A stretch of 64,000 nt of DNA from Ottowia sp. (GTDB lineage: Bacteria > Pseudomonadota > Gammaproteobacteria > Burkholderiales > Burkholderiaceae_C), in NCBI RefSeq assembly GCF_016703145.1, contig NZ_JADJCO010000003.1, positions 310,001 through 374,000 on the forward strand, given 5' to 3'. The translations under genes and the position numbers were made by a program. This document shows positions 52,318-60,797 of the stretch, piece after piece (positions within the stretch are counted from its first letter, which is position 1; each line of letters starts with the position of its first letter). The notes under the pieces were generated by a model. That model did no database searches and was not told the origin of the DNA. It was given only the letters and a program-made list of their open reading frames with translations.

Positions 52318-55300
52318 TCATTGCGCTGGCGATGCCCACTCCGCACCCAGCGCCTCGGCCTGCTGCAGCACCAGTTCCACCGCGCTGTCCGCCATGTCCG
52401 GCGGGTACTTGTACTTGCGCAGGATGCGCTTGACCATCAGCCGCAGGCTGGCGCGCACGCTCTCGCGGCGGCTCCAATCGACGGTGATGTTCTGGCGCAG
52501 GTTCTCGGTCAGTTCGTGGGCGATCTTCTTCAGCGTCTCGTCGGTGAGTTCGCGCACGGCCGATTCGTTGGCCGCCAGCGCGTCGTAGAAGCGCACCTCG
52601 TCCTCCGTCAGGCCCAGTTGCTCGCCCCGGCGGGCCGCGTCGCGGAACTTGCGGGCCATCTCGACCAGTTCTTCCATCACCTGCGCCGTCTCGATGCTGC
52701 GGTTCTGGTAGCGGGTGATGACGCCGGTGAGCATGTCGGAGAACTTGCGCTGCTGCACGATGTTGGTGGCGAACCGGGCCTTGATCTCGCCTTCGAGCAG
52801 GCGGTCCAGCAGTTCCACCGCCAGGTTGCGTTCGGGCAGGCTTCGCACCTGGGCCAGGAACTCGTCGTCCAGCAGGCCGATGTTGGGCTTGTCCAGGCCC
52901 ACGGCGTCGAAGATGTCCACCACCGATTCGCTGACCACGGCCTGGTTGATGATCTGGCGGATGGCGGCATCGCGCGCCTCGTCGGTCTTCTTCCGCTGGC
53001 TGGTGTCGCGCTTGGTCAGGATGACCTTCATGGCTTGCAGAAAGGCCACCTCGTCGCGCACCGCCTGGGCCTCGTCCAGCGTGCAGCACAGGGTGAAGGC
53101 CTGGCCCATCGCCAGGGCGGCGTCGGCAAAGCGCTTCTTGCCATCGCGCAGCACATGGCCGTCCTTGTCCCTGGCGCCGCTGGACAGGCCCAGCACGTGG
53201 TTGGCGGCGCCCGCCAGCGTCTTGTGGCCGCCCGCCTTGAAGCCCGACCAGTCGAAGCCATGCAGCATGGCGTGCAGCACGTCGCGCTTTTCCAGCAGCA
53301 CGGCCAGCGCTTCGTGCGCGTCCACCGTGGGCCTTCCACGGCCCTGGCTGGCCGTGTATTCCTTCATCGCGGCCTTCAGCTCGTTGCCGATGCCGATGTA
53401 GTCCACCACCAGGCCGCCCTGCTTGTCGCGGAACACGCGGTTCACGCGGGCGATGGCCTGCATCAGGTTGTGGCCCTTCATGGGCTTGTCGACATACATG
53501 GTGTGGGCGCAGGGGGCGTCGAAGCCGGTGAGCCACATGTCGCGCACGATGACCAGCTTGAGCGGGTCGGCGGGATCCTTGAAGCGCTTTTCCAGGCGCT
53601 TCTTCACCTGGGCGCCGTGGATGTGCGGGCGCAGCAGGGCCTTGTCGGAGGCAGCGCCGGTCATGATGACCTTGATGGCGCCCTGCTCCGGGTCGTCGCT
53701 GTGCCAGCCGGGGCGCAGCCGGGTGATCTCGTCGTAGAGGTGCACGCAGATGTCGCGGCTCATGGTCACCACCATGGCCTTGCCGCCGAAACCATCCGAC
53801 ATGTTGGCCTGGTTGCGCTGCTCGAAGTGCGCCACCAGGTCGGCCGCCACGCTGGCCACGCGGGGTTCGGCACCCACGATCTTTTCCAGCGCGGCCCAGC
53901 GGGACTTGAGCCGAGCCTGGGCGCCCTCTTCCTCGTCCTCGGCCAGTTCGTCCACCTCCTCGTCCAGCAGGGAAAGGTCGGCCTCTTTCAGTTTGAGCTT
54001 GGCGAGGCGACTCTCGTAGTAGATGGCCACCGTGGCGCCGTCTTCCTTGGCCTGCCGCATGTCATAGACATGGATGTAGTCGCCGAACACGGCGCGGGTG
54101 TCGCGGTCGGTGCTGCTGACCGGCGTGCCGGTGAAGGCCACGAAGGTGGCGTGAGGCAAGGCATCGCGCAGATGCTGGGCGTAGCCGACCTGGTAGGTGG
54201 TCTTGTATTCGGGCGGTTCGAACTCGGCAAGCACCGCGCTGCTGCCTGCGTCGCCGATCACTATGCTTTTGCTAGCTTCCTGCGCTTTATCAGCAAGGGC
54301 TGGAGGCTGATTTGGCTTCAAACAACCCACCTTGCGCGTCTTGAGCCTGGCCTCGAAGCCGTACTGCGTGCGGTGCGCCTCGTCGGCGATCACCACGATG
54401 TTGCGGCGCTCGGACAGCACGGGGAACATGTCCTCGTCCTCGCCCGGCATGAACTTCTGGATGGTGGCAAAGATGATGCCGCCCGAGGGCCGGTTGGCCA
54501 GCAACTGCCGCAGCGCCTGCCGCGTGGCGGCCTGCACGGGCTGCTCGCGCAACAAGTCCTGCGCCAGGCTGAACACGCCGAACAACTGCCCATCGAGGTC
54601 GTTGCGGTCGGTGATGACCACGATGGTGGGGTTCTCCATCGCGGGCTCCTGCATCACGCGCGCCGCGAAGCAGGTCATGGTGATGCTCTTGCCGCTGCCC
54701 TGCGTGTGCCACACCACGCCGCCCTTGCCCTGGATGCCGGCCGGGCTGCCGGGGCGCGAGGCCGCCACCACGTGCCCGATGGCCGCGCGCACCGCGTGGA
54801 ACTGGTGGTAGCCCGCCACCTTCTTGACCAGTTGGCCATCGTCCTCGAACAGCACGAAGCAGCGCAGGTAGTCCAGCAGGTAGCGCGGCGCCAGCGCGCC
54901 GCGCACCAGGGTTTCCAGCTCGTTGAACTGGCCCAGCGGGTCGAGGGTGGCGCCATCGATGGTGCGCCACTGCAGGTACCGTTCGGTGTTGGCCGAGAGC
55001 GACCCCATGCGCGCCTCGGAGCCGTCCGAGACCACCAGCAGCTCGTTGTACTGGAACAGGTCGGGAATCTGCGCCTTGTACGTCTGGATCTGGTCGTAGG
55101 CGCGCCAGATGTCGGCGTGCTCGTCGGCGGGGTTCTTCAGCTCCAGCAGCACCAGCGGCAGGCCGTTGACGAACAGCACCACGTCGGGCCGCCGCGTGTG
55201 GTGCGGCCCCTTGACGGTGGATTGGTTGACGACCCAGAACTCATTGCGCGCCGCATCCTGCCAGTCGATCAGGCGCACGAAGTCGCCCACCGTCTCGCCA

Positions 55301-55602
55301 TCGCGCTGGTACTGCACCGGCACGCCGCCCACCAGCAGCTTGTGGAAGGCGCGGTTGGCCGAGAGCTGGGCCGGGATGCCCAGGCTCAGCACCTGCTGCA
55401 AGGCGTCTTCGCGGGCGGCGGTGGGAACGCCGGGGTTCAGGCGCCCGATGGCCTCGCGCAGGCACGGGGCCAGCACCACCTGGCGGTAGTCGGTGCGCTG
55501 GGGGTTGGCGCCATCGGGGGCGATGGCAAGGCCCGGGTGCACCGCATAGCCCACATCGGCCAGCCAGGCCAGGGTTTCTTGTTCGAGTTGGTCTTCAGTC
55601 AT
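52318..55602 (-). CDS. hsdR: Type I restriction enzyme, R subunit
   Basis: HsdR is the DNA translocase and nuclease of a type I system. The 1094-residue chain has the nuclease motif in RPDVVLFVNGLPLVLLELKN (about 138-157), then the helicase with Walker A (HTQGSGKSITM near 297), DEAH (IADEAHRTQYG near 403), FVAFTGTPVSSTD and the motif VI-like QAIARVNRVF. A copy of the dispersed repeat lies in frame (54262-54325), adding about 20 residues (KPNQPPALADKAQEASKSIV) next to the helicase core. The start at 55602 is 4 bases after the fic stop, so the two are cotranscribed. Confidence 0.95.
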   Translation of the reverse strand: MTEDQLEQETLAWLADVGYAVHPGLAIAPDGANPQRTDYRQVVLAPCLREAIGRLNPGVPTAAREDALQQVLSLGIPAQLSANRAFHKLLVGGVPVQYQRDGETVGDFVRLIDWQDAARNEFWVVNQSTVKGPHHTRRPDVVLFVNGLPLVLLELKNPADEHADIWRAYDQIQTYKAQIPDLFQYNELLVVSDGSEARMGSLSANTERYLQWRTIDGATLDPLGQFNELETLVRGALAPRYLLDYLRCFVLFEDDGQLVKKVAGYHQFHAVRAAIGHVVAASRPGSPAGIQGKGGVVWHTQGSGKSITMTCFAARVMQEPAMENPTIVVITDRNDLDGQLFGVFSLAQDLLREQPVQAATRQALRQLLANRPSGGIIFATIQKFMPGEDEDMFPVLSERRNIVVIADEAHRTQYGFEARLKTRKVGCLKPNQPPALADKAQEASKSIVIGDAGSSAVLAEFEPPEYKTTYQVGYAQHLRDALPHATFVAFTGTPVSSTDRDTRAVFGDYIHVYDMRQAKEDGATVAIYYESRLAKLKLKEADLSLLDEEVDELAEDEEEGAQARLKSRWAALEKIVGAEPRVASVAADLVAHFEQRNQANMSDGFGGKAMVVTMSRDICVHLYDEITRLRPGWHSDDPEQGAIKVIMTGAASDKALLRPHIHGAQVKKRLEKRFKDPADPLKLVIVRDMWLTGFDAPCAHTMYVDKPMKGHNLMQAIARVNRVFRDKQGGLVVDYIGIGNELKAAMKEYTASQGRGRPTVDAHEALAVLLEKRDVLHAMLHGFDWSGFKAGGHKTLAGAANHVLGLSSGARDKDGHVLRDGKKRFADAALAMGQAFTLCCTLDEAQAVRDEVAFLQAMKVILTKRDTSQRKKTDEARDAAIRQIINQAVVSESVVDIFDAVGLDKPNIGLLDDEFLAQVRSLPERNLAVELLDRLLEGEIKARFATNIVQQRKFSDMLTGVITRYQNRSIETAQVMEELVEMARKFRDAARRGEQLGLTEDEVRFYDALAANESAVRELTDETLKKIAHELTENLRQNITVDWSRRESVRASLRLMVKRILRKYKYPPDMADSAVELVLQQAEALGAEWASPAQ
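54262..54325 (+). repeat. Dispersed repeat inside hsdR, copy 15
   Basis: The plus strand reads TGCTAGCTTCCTGCGCTTTA, then GCAAGGGCTGGAGGCTGATT and TGGCTTCAAAC. It keeps hsdR open on the minus strand and codes for about 20 extra residues between the DEAH region and the next helicase motif. Confidence 0.8.
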
Positions 55603-55606
55603 GGGC

Positions 55607-56755
55607 TCATCCTGCCAGCAACGCGATATACGCCACATAGCTGTAACTGCGGTGGGTCTTCTGGCCGGTCAGCTCAGAGACGATGCCCAAGTCCGCCAGC
55701 ACCTTCACCGCCGCACTAGCGGTCGGAAAACTGGAGTCAAGCTTCTGGCGTACCTGCTCGATGGTGAAGCGCGGCATCATCGGCAGCAACTCCAGCAGGC
55801 GATAGCTGGCCATGCCTCCCCTGGGCGACGCCAGCAGGCGGCGGCGGTCTTGCGCCAGCAGGGCGGCCACGGCCACGATGTTGCGCTCGGCCTCTTGCGC
55901 GGCCAGCGCCACGCCCTCCAGGAAGAACGCCACCCAGCCCTCCCAATCGCCCTCGGTGCGGACGTTGGACAGGCGGCGGTAATACTCCTTCTGGTGCTGC
56001 TTCAAATAGCCGCTCACATACATCAGCGGCTCGGGCAGCAAGCCCCAGTGCTCCAGCAGTGCGGCGATCAGCAGGCGGCCCATGCGGCCATTGCCGTCCA
56101 GAAACGGGTGGATCGTCTCGAACTGCACGTGGATCAGCGCCGTCTTCACCAACGGCGGCAGGGGCTGGGCCTCGCCGTCATGGATGAAGCGCTCCAGGCC
56201 GGCCAGCAAATCAGGCACCCGCTCGGGCGGCGGCGGCACGAACACCGCGTTGCCGGGCCGCGTGCCGCCAATCCAGTTCTGCGAACGGCGCAGCTCGCCC
56301 GGCTGCTTGCCCTGGCCCCGCACGCCATCGAGCAGCAGGCGGTGCGCGTCGCACAGCAGGCGCACGCTGATGGGCAGGCCCGCCGGCTCGCGCAGGCTGT
56401 CCTGCACCAGCCGGAAGGCGCGCAGGTAGTTGGTCACCTCCTCCACGTCGTCGGTGTTGCTGACCGTGAAACCGGCCTCCTCGTCGAACAGATCCACCAG
56501 CGTGGCCTGCGTGCCCTCGATCTGCGAGGTGAGCAACGCCTCTTTGCGAATGGCGCTGTACAAGAGCCAATCCACTGACGGCACCAGCCCCGCCACGCCA
56601 GCCAGCCGCGCCAGCGCCATCTCGGCGGCATGGTTAGCAGCGGCGAAGGATTCGGGCGCCAGCGGCGGATCAGCGGGCGGCAGCGGGTGCGGCACGAACG
56701 CCCGCACCGGCTCGCCCAGCGTGGTGGAGGTGATGGTGGTGCCGGTGCTGCGCAT
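55607..56755 (-). CDS. Fic-family AMP-transferase
   Basis: The 382-residue Fic protein has the complete active motif HPFLDGNGRMGR (216-227), which supports AMPylation, and an N-terminal inhibitory motif T-SQI-EG (76-81) of class II type, placed in LLTSQIEGTQATLVDLF. A C-terminal winged-helix-like segment (MMPRFTIEQVRQKLDSSFPT, then ASAAVKVLADLGIV) resembles a DNA-binding domain. Fic genes between hsdS and hsdR are seen in several type I loci, with unknown role. The ATG at 56755 is 15 bases downstream of the Fic N-terminal fragment gene. Confidence 0.93.
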   Translation of the reverse strand: MRSTGTTITSTTLGEPVRAFVPHPLPPADPPLAPESFAAANHAAEMALARLAGVAGLVPSVDWLLYSAIRKEALLTSQIEGTQATLVDLFDEEAGFTVSNTDDVEEVTNYLRAFRLVQDSLREPAGLPISVRLLCDAHRLLLDGVRGQGKQPGELRRSQNWIGGTRPGNAVFVPPPPERVPDLLAGLERFIHDGEAQPLPPLVKTALIHVQFETIHPFLDGNGRMGRLLIAALLEHWGLLPEPLMYVSGYLKQHQKEYYRRLSNVRTEGDWEGWVAFFLEGVALAAQEAERNIVAVAALLAQDRRRLLASPRGGMASYRLLELLPMMPRFTIEQVRQKLDSSFPTASAAVKVLADLGIVSELTGQKTHRSYSYVAYIALLAG

Positions 56756-56770
56756 GGGATGAAAGATGCT

Positions 56771-57145
56771 TTAAACCGAGTGCAGGGCGATTAAAGCATT
56801 CTTTAATGATGACCGTGGATGAAAAACTGCTTTCATGGCTGTCAGCAGCCCGCAGGCACGCACCTGCCCAAACCCCACCCGCAGCGCCTGGCGGTAGCGC
56901 AGCACCTCCTTGGCGGCGGGGTTGGCAAACACCTCCGGCAGCACATCGTCCTTGAACCGCTCATCGTGCGTGGTGACGATGTTCTCGATCTCCGAGCTGT
57001 CCTTGGCCTCCTGCAGGCCCAGGGTGCTGATCAGGATGCCCTGGTTGGGAATGGACGCCGCAATGCCCTTGAGTTCCGCCAGCCTGCGGCTGCTGCTGGC
57101 CAACTTCTTGAGGATGGCGGGCGTGTCAAAGCGGGCGGCGTCCAT
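56771..57145 (-). CDS. Fic N-terminal domain fragment with inhibitory motif
   Basis: The 124-residue product matches only the N-terminal Fic_N part of Fic proteins: LKGIAASIPNQGILISTLGL, then QEAKDSSEIENIVTTHDERF, ending shortly after PAAKEVLRYRQALRVGFGQV. It lacks the HPFxxGNGR motif. The inhibitory motif (S-SEI-EN) is intact. The last 20 residues (MKAVFHPRSSLKNALIALHS) do not match the family, as if the gene was cut and joined to other sequence. It may be a remnant or a stand-alone inhibitor of the full Fic protein. It is cotranscribed with fic. Confidence 0.75.
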   Translation of the reverse strand: MDAARFDTPAILKKLASSSRRLAELKGIAASIPNQGILISTLGLQEAKDSSEIENIVTTHDERFKDDVLPEVFANPAAKEVLRYRQALRVGFGQVRACGLLTAMKAVFHPRSSLKNALIALHSV

Positions 57146-57197
57146 CTGTTCGAGCGGGTGAGCAGGGGCATGGCGGGCCTACGGCGGGCTGGGATGC

Positions 57198-57222
57198 GTA
57201 TAGAAAAGCCGGTTTTCTATAC
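57198..57222. promoter_or_regulatory. Perfect palindrome, probable operator 1
   Basis: GTATAGAAAA-GCCGG-TTTTCTATAC is a perfect 10+10 inverted repeat, 53 bases upstream of the Fic-fragment start. A related site lies 41 bases further out, so the pair looks like tandem operators for a repressor. Confidence 0.65.
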
Positions 57223-57238
57223 ATGGTAGCCAGCATGT

Positions 57239-57263
57239 GTATAGGAAACGCCATTTTTTATAC
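57239..57263. promoter_or_regulatory. Imperfect palindrome, probable operator 2
   Basis: GTATAGGAAA-CGCCA-TTTTTTATAC has the same half-sites and 5-base spacer as operator 1, with two mismatches. Centres are 41 bases apart, about four helical turns, so the two face the same side of the helix. Confidence 0.6.
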
Positions 57264-57329
57264 ATGTACGGTGCGGCATACATGCAAAGCGCCTTTTCAA
57301 GCATAGGGGACGGATGGCCGGTGTATCGC

Positions 57330-57405
57330 GCCAAGTTACCAATGAAATCTGGCTCTAGCGCCTACCCATCAAGCGCAAGCAGCTATTCTTTAAATAGCAA
57401 CAAAA
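57330..57405 (-). repeat. Variant of the dispersed repeat, copy 16
   Basis: On the minus strand it reads GCTATTTAAAGAATAGCTGC, then TTGCGCTTGATGGGTAGGCG and CTAGAGCCAGATTTCATTGG. It lies between the TIR gene and the palindromes. The rest of the 383-base gap (57146-57528) holds no gene that I can support. Confidence 0.65.
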
Positions 57406-57528
57406 GCCTGAGTGTTGAAAGAGTTTTTGCATGAGCCGCTGGAAAGTCAACTCATACATCCGCACAGCTCGGTCTCCTGATCCGCGACTGGCATCGGCCA
57501 AGAGCGGACAGTTGTCGAGAGGAGTCGC

Positions 57529-58542
57529 TCAACTTCTGTGCTCGCCGTCAACGTGACGTGCAAAGGCATACTGGAGTAGTGAGGTTCTGCCTTGAATGTG
57601 CAGGACCCGGATCTGCATAAAAACACCATTTGCGTCTTCCAGTTCAAACGGTACATCGACTTCAAAAGTCGACGGCTGTTGGACGCCGCCGTTAATTGCG
57701 ATATTGTCGGCGTAGAGGTACATGCGATTATGAGTATCTAGTATCGGATTTAGACGCCCCTCCAGCCCAGGAATATGCCCGGTGCTATGGCAGATGATCG
57801 AACCTGTGTTCTCTGAATCGAAAACTGTAACGGTTATATCAGTGCCAGGATCCCACGATTTAATGACCGCACCTGGATATTTAGGATGAGCAACAAGCAG
57901 TTGATAGAGACGGCGCGTCGGTATGGACACAGCGGCCACGCCGTCTGCGGGGGTGACCGCATTCTTCGTGGTGCCGTTGTCGGCGATGGCAGTAACCGAT
58001 GCTCCTGCTACGGGTGAGCCACTTGAAGAGATGACGGAAACTCTCGCATGAACCGGGTCAATACGAGGTGCATTTTCCACTGAAAACATGGCGCGTCGTA
58101 TCGACTCCGAAGGAATAGTGCGTCCGCTGTTCACCAGCTTCGTCTGAACTACCTTGACGAACTCTTGAGGAGATCGTCCAGTTAGGGAGATGTATCCCAC
58201 GGTTGATAGAACACCGGGAATCGGCGTGTCGTCGAACCTTGTTGGAAGTATGTACTCCTGATGTTCCTGAAACGCGCGCGCTTGCATGGCCTGACGTTCG
58301 TGATTTGTCCACAGCTTGCGCGCGTAGTGCTCTGAAATGAACATGATCGTGTACAGCGCCTTATTTTGATAGACGTCAGATAAGTATTCGTAGAGGTTCT
58401 TCCCCCAGAGGTTTGATTCTTCAAATAGATCGTAGAAGACCTTGACGCCTGAGTCTCGCAGCAAATTTGCGACTTGATCGACGTAAACTCTGTCTTCTCC
58501 GGCGAATGAAAGAGCGATCTCAAATTCGACTGTACGGTTCAT
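57529..58542 (-). CDS. TIR-domain protein with C-terminal beta domain
   Basis: The 337-residue protein starts with a TIR domain (about 5-135): EFEIALSFAGEDRVYVDQVA, VKVFYDLFEESNLWGKNL, YTIMFISEHYARKLWTNHER with Glu82 in the place of the NADase catalytic Glu. Residues about 165-235 look like a carboxypeptidase-regulatory-like beta sandwich (VSVISSSGSPVAGASVTAIA), and about 240-337 form another beta-rich domain I cannot name. Bacterial TIR proteins often cleave NAD+ in phage defence. It is AT-rich compared with its neighbours and sits between hsdS and fic-hsdR on the same strand. Confidence 0.85.
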   Translation of the reverse strand: MNRTVEFEIALSFAGEDRVYVDQVANLLRDSGVKVFYDLFEESNLWGKNLYEYLSDVYQNKALYTIMFISEHYARKLWTNHERQAMQARAFQEHQEYILPTRFDDTPIPGVLSTVGYISLTGRSPQEFVKVVQTKLVNSGRTIPSESIRRAMFSVENAPRIDPVHARVSVISSSGSPVAGASVTAIADNGTTKNAVTPADGVAAVSIPTRRLYQLLVAHPKYPGAVIKSWDPGTDITVTVFDSENTGSIICHSTGHIPGLEGRLNPILDTHNRMYLYADNIAINGGVQQPSTFEVDVPFELEDANGVFMQIRVLHIQGRTSLLQYAFARHVDGEHRS

Positions 58543-58554
58543 ACTTTTCGATGC

Positions 58555-58770
58555 CTAAATTTTTTGCACGGAAGGCGCAATTCGGCCCGCATAGGCAGCC
58601 ACTGTAAGCCCAGGCCGGATGATGCACGATGTTCTTTCGTATTTGGCTCCATAGTATCTGCCGATTCCCGCAACTAGAAAGGCTGCTATGAGGCCCAAAT
58701 GCCAGATGGCTACAATGGGTCGATTCCTGCCGGAGATAACAGTGCAATTGGATGAAACCGATTGCCGCAT
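58555..58770 (-). CDS. Possible small membrane protein, unknown
   Basis: A 71-codon frame, from an ATG at 58770, contains one hydrophobic segment (IWHLGLIAAFLVAGIGRYYG) followed by a basic tail. It lies between the hsdS 3' end and the TIR gene on the same strand, 12 bases upstream of the latter. No ribosome site is convincing and I do not recognise the family. If real it could be a partner of the TIR protein; it may equally be chance. Confidence 0.3.
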   Translation of the reverse strand: MRQSVSSNCTVISGRNRPIVAIWHLGLIAAFLVAGIGRYYGAKYERTSCIIRPGLTVAAYAGRIAPSVQKI

Positions 58771-58793
58771 TGACTGGACATATGGCACTGGAT

Positions 58794-59396
58794 TCATTGG
58801 CCATGAGAGTCTGGGATGCGACACCCCTCCTCTTGCAGGGTGTTGACGCCCGCTTCGGTCAACGCCTCGGGTACGCGAAGCTGGCCGGAGATCAGACGGG
58901 GGAGCAGAGTATCGCGGAGGATAGTGAGAGTTTGGACTTGTTCTTCATTGGCACGCACGGTTTCATAAAGTGGCGAAATGTGTGCTGCGAAGGCTTCGGA
59001 CACATCATTTCCTGGGTTCAGAAATTTGATCCGCCACATATTGGATTGACTCAGCTTCGCTTGGACTGCGCCCGTGATGTAAGGCTGAATATTCGTGCGC
59101 TGCAATGCAAGCATCAAATGCTCTGTAGATACTCCCGCCTTCCCTTGAATAATGTGTGCATGGTTATTTACCCAGAACTTTCCCCAAACATATTGCATGA
59201 TTGGAAAGCCCTGCTCATCCGCAACCGATCCGTCCTCTCCTGCCAAAAGAAAGATGCCATCGAAAAGATAGCCATCAACGTAATCCATCAGGGCCGCCGC
59301 ACCGTAGTATGGATATATGCCACGACGCTTGGCGCGTTCAGCACTTGATAGAGGAACACGCTTGGAATCAGAAATCGCGCATACCTCTTTTAGACT
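58794..59396 (-). pseudogene. hsdS: Type I specificity subunit HsdS, 3' part
   Basis: This is the C-terminal target-recognition domain and final spacer of HsdS: EVCAISDSKRVPLSSAERAK, GIYPYYGAAALMDYVDGYLF, a central GSVADEQGFPIMQYVWGKFW, and the closing helix (VRANEEQVQTLTILRDTLLP, then RLISGQLRVPEA). It is separated from the rest by an IS30-family element. It has no start codon of its own in place. Without the upstream parts no full specificity subunit can be made. Confidence 0.9.
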
Positions 59397-60476
59397 GGGC
59401 GGCCTCAAATCCGAAGTGCAACACCCCCTGCGGTAAGGTGTTCACATGCCATCCGCCTCCCGATACGAACAACTCCAACCCGAAGACCGCATGACGATCG
59501 CGAGCATGCGCCAGCAAGGGCAAAGCGCGCGATGGCGCTGGGGCGATCGCCATCGACGATCAGCCGCGAGCTGGCGCGCAACACGGGCGCTGACGCGGCC
59601 TACGGCTCGCACCGCGCACAGCGTCCTGCCAGGCGCCGGCGTGCTGCCCGCCCTCTTGCCAAACTGTCTTCTGACAGCCTGTCCTGGAGCCTGGTGATGA
59701 CCCTGTTGGACTGGAAGTGGTCGCCCCAGCAGATTGCCGCTACCCTCAAGCGCACCTTTCCCAACGAGGCCGCGCGCCACGTGTCCCACGAAACCATCTA
59801 CACCGCCATCTACGCCCAGCCTCGGGGCGAACTGCGCCGCCAGCTCATCGCCTGCCTGCGCCAGGGCCGTGGCACACGGTTGCCGCGCAGCCGTGGCACC
59901 GACCGGCGTGGCCAGATCCCCGAGATGGTCAGCATCCACTGCGCCCACCCGAGATCGAGGATCGCGGATGCCCGGCCACTGGGAAGGCGACTTCATCAAG
60001 GGGCGGGCAACAAGTCCTCCGTGGGCGTGCTGGTGGAGCGCTCCAGCCGCCTGGTGCTGCTGGCCAAGATGGACGATGCCACGGCCAGCTCGGCGCTGGC
60101 CGGTTTCACGGCCAAGCTCAACGCGATTGCCGATCCGATGCGCAAGAGCTTCACCTACGACCAGGGCAAGGAGATGAGCTACCACCGGCACTGGCCGCCG
60201 CCAGGCGCAGGTCTACTTTGCGACCCCCACGCCCCTGGCAGCGCGGCACCTGCGAGAACACCAACGGGCTGCTGCGCCAGTACCTGCCCAGGGCACTGAC
60301 CTGAGCGTGCACAGCCAGGACGAACTGGACGCCATCGCCGACAGCTTGAACAGCAGACCTCGCGCAACCCATGGCTTCAACACCCCGCTGGCCGTCTTCC
60401 ACCTGCTGGCCATGGCTCAGCAGGCTCCAGTTCTCGCTCAATAACCACGTGTTGCGCTTCGGTCTTGAAACCGCCC
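59397..60476 (+). mobile_element. IS30-family insertion sequence in hsdS
   Basis: The ends are related inverted repeats: GGGCGGCCTCAAATCCGAAG on the left and, reversed, GGGCGGTTTCAAGACCGAAG on the right, both followed by a GCAACAC-like word. The element splits hsdS between piece B (60477-60797) and piece C (58794-59396). A clear target duplication was not found; IS30 duplications are only 2-3 bp. The transposase inside is frameshifted. Confidence 0.85.
59446..60444 (+). pseudogene. IS30-family transposase, frameshifted
   Basis: The frame starts MPSASRYEQLQPEDRMTIAS at 59446 and shifts within the first 30 codons to a second frame with SPSTISRELARNTGADAAYG (HTH) and LDWKWSPQQIAATLKRTFPN. It shifts again near 59945-60000 (MPGHWEGDFIKG on one side, GAGNKSSVGVLVERSSRLVL on the other) and again near 60180, ending in QYLPRALT and LAMAQQAPVLAQ at 60444. 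Several separate indels are needed to restore a normal protein of about 330 residues. Confidence 0.85.
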
Positions 60477-60797
60477 TGCAATAGGCCCACCCTCTTGGTA
60501 CCTCCCCTAACTCCGACGCCTCGAACCCATCCGGAAACAGCGCCGCCGTGGCCTCGTCCATGCCTTCGGGGGCGCGGCCTTGCATCTTGGCACTCACGGG
60601 GTCGAAATCGACGAACCACGACTTGAAGAGCGCCTGGGCGATGGCTTCGAGCGTGGCGTTGGCTTCGCGTAGGAGGGTGATGCGGTCGTCAAGCGGACGT
60701 AATGCCGCGGAAACCTCGCGCTGCACTTCAAGGCGGGGCGCTTCAAAGAAAATCTGACCAAACGCTGACTTGTTCAGAATTGGTTGCGCGGAGCCCC
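60477..60797 (-). pseudogene. hsdS: Type I specificity subunit HsdS, middle part
   Basis: This piece holds the end of the first target domain (SAQPILNKSAFGQIFFEAPR) and the central conserved spacer helix (LDDRITLLREANATLEAIAQ, then ALFKSWFVDFDPV), up to ASELGEVPRGW. The GSAQP motif and the FDPV segment are typical of HsdS. It is bounded by the second IS256-family element at 60798 and the IS30-family element at 60476. The reading frame is intact within the piece. Confidence 0.9.

Noticed and set aside
57237..57434. Plus-strand ORF of 65 codons beginning in the palindrome region
   Set aside because: It starts within operator 2, has no ribosome site, and its end is within the dispersed-repeat variant.
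58520..58804. Alternative 94-codon frame over the TIR start
   Set aside because: It overlaps both the TIR gene and the hsdS end in another phase and shows no protein-like pattern.
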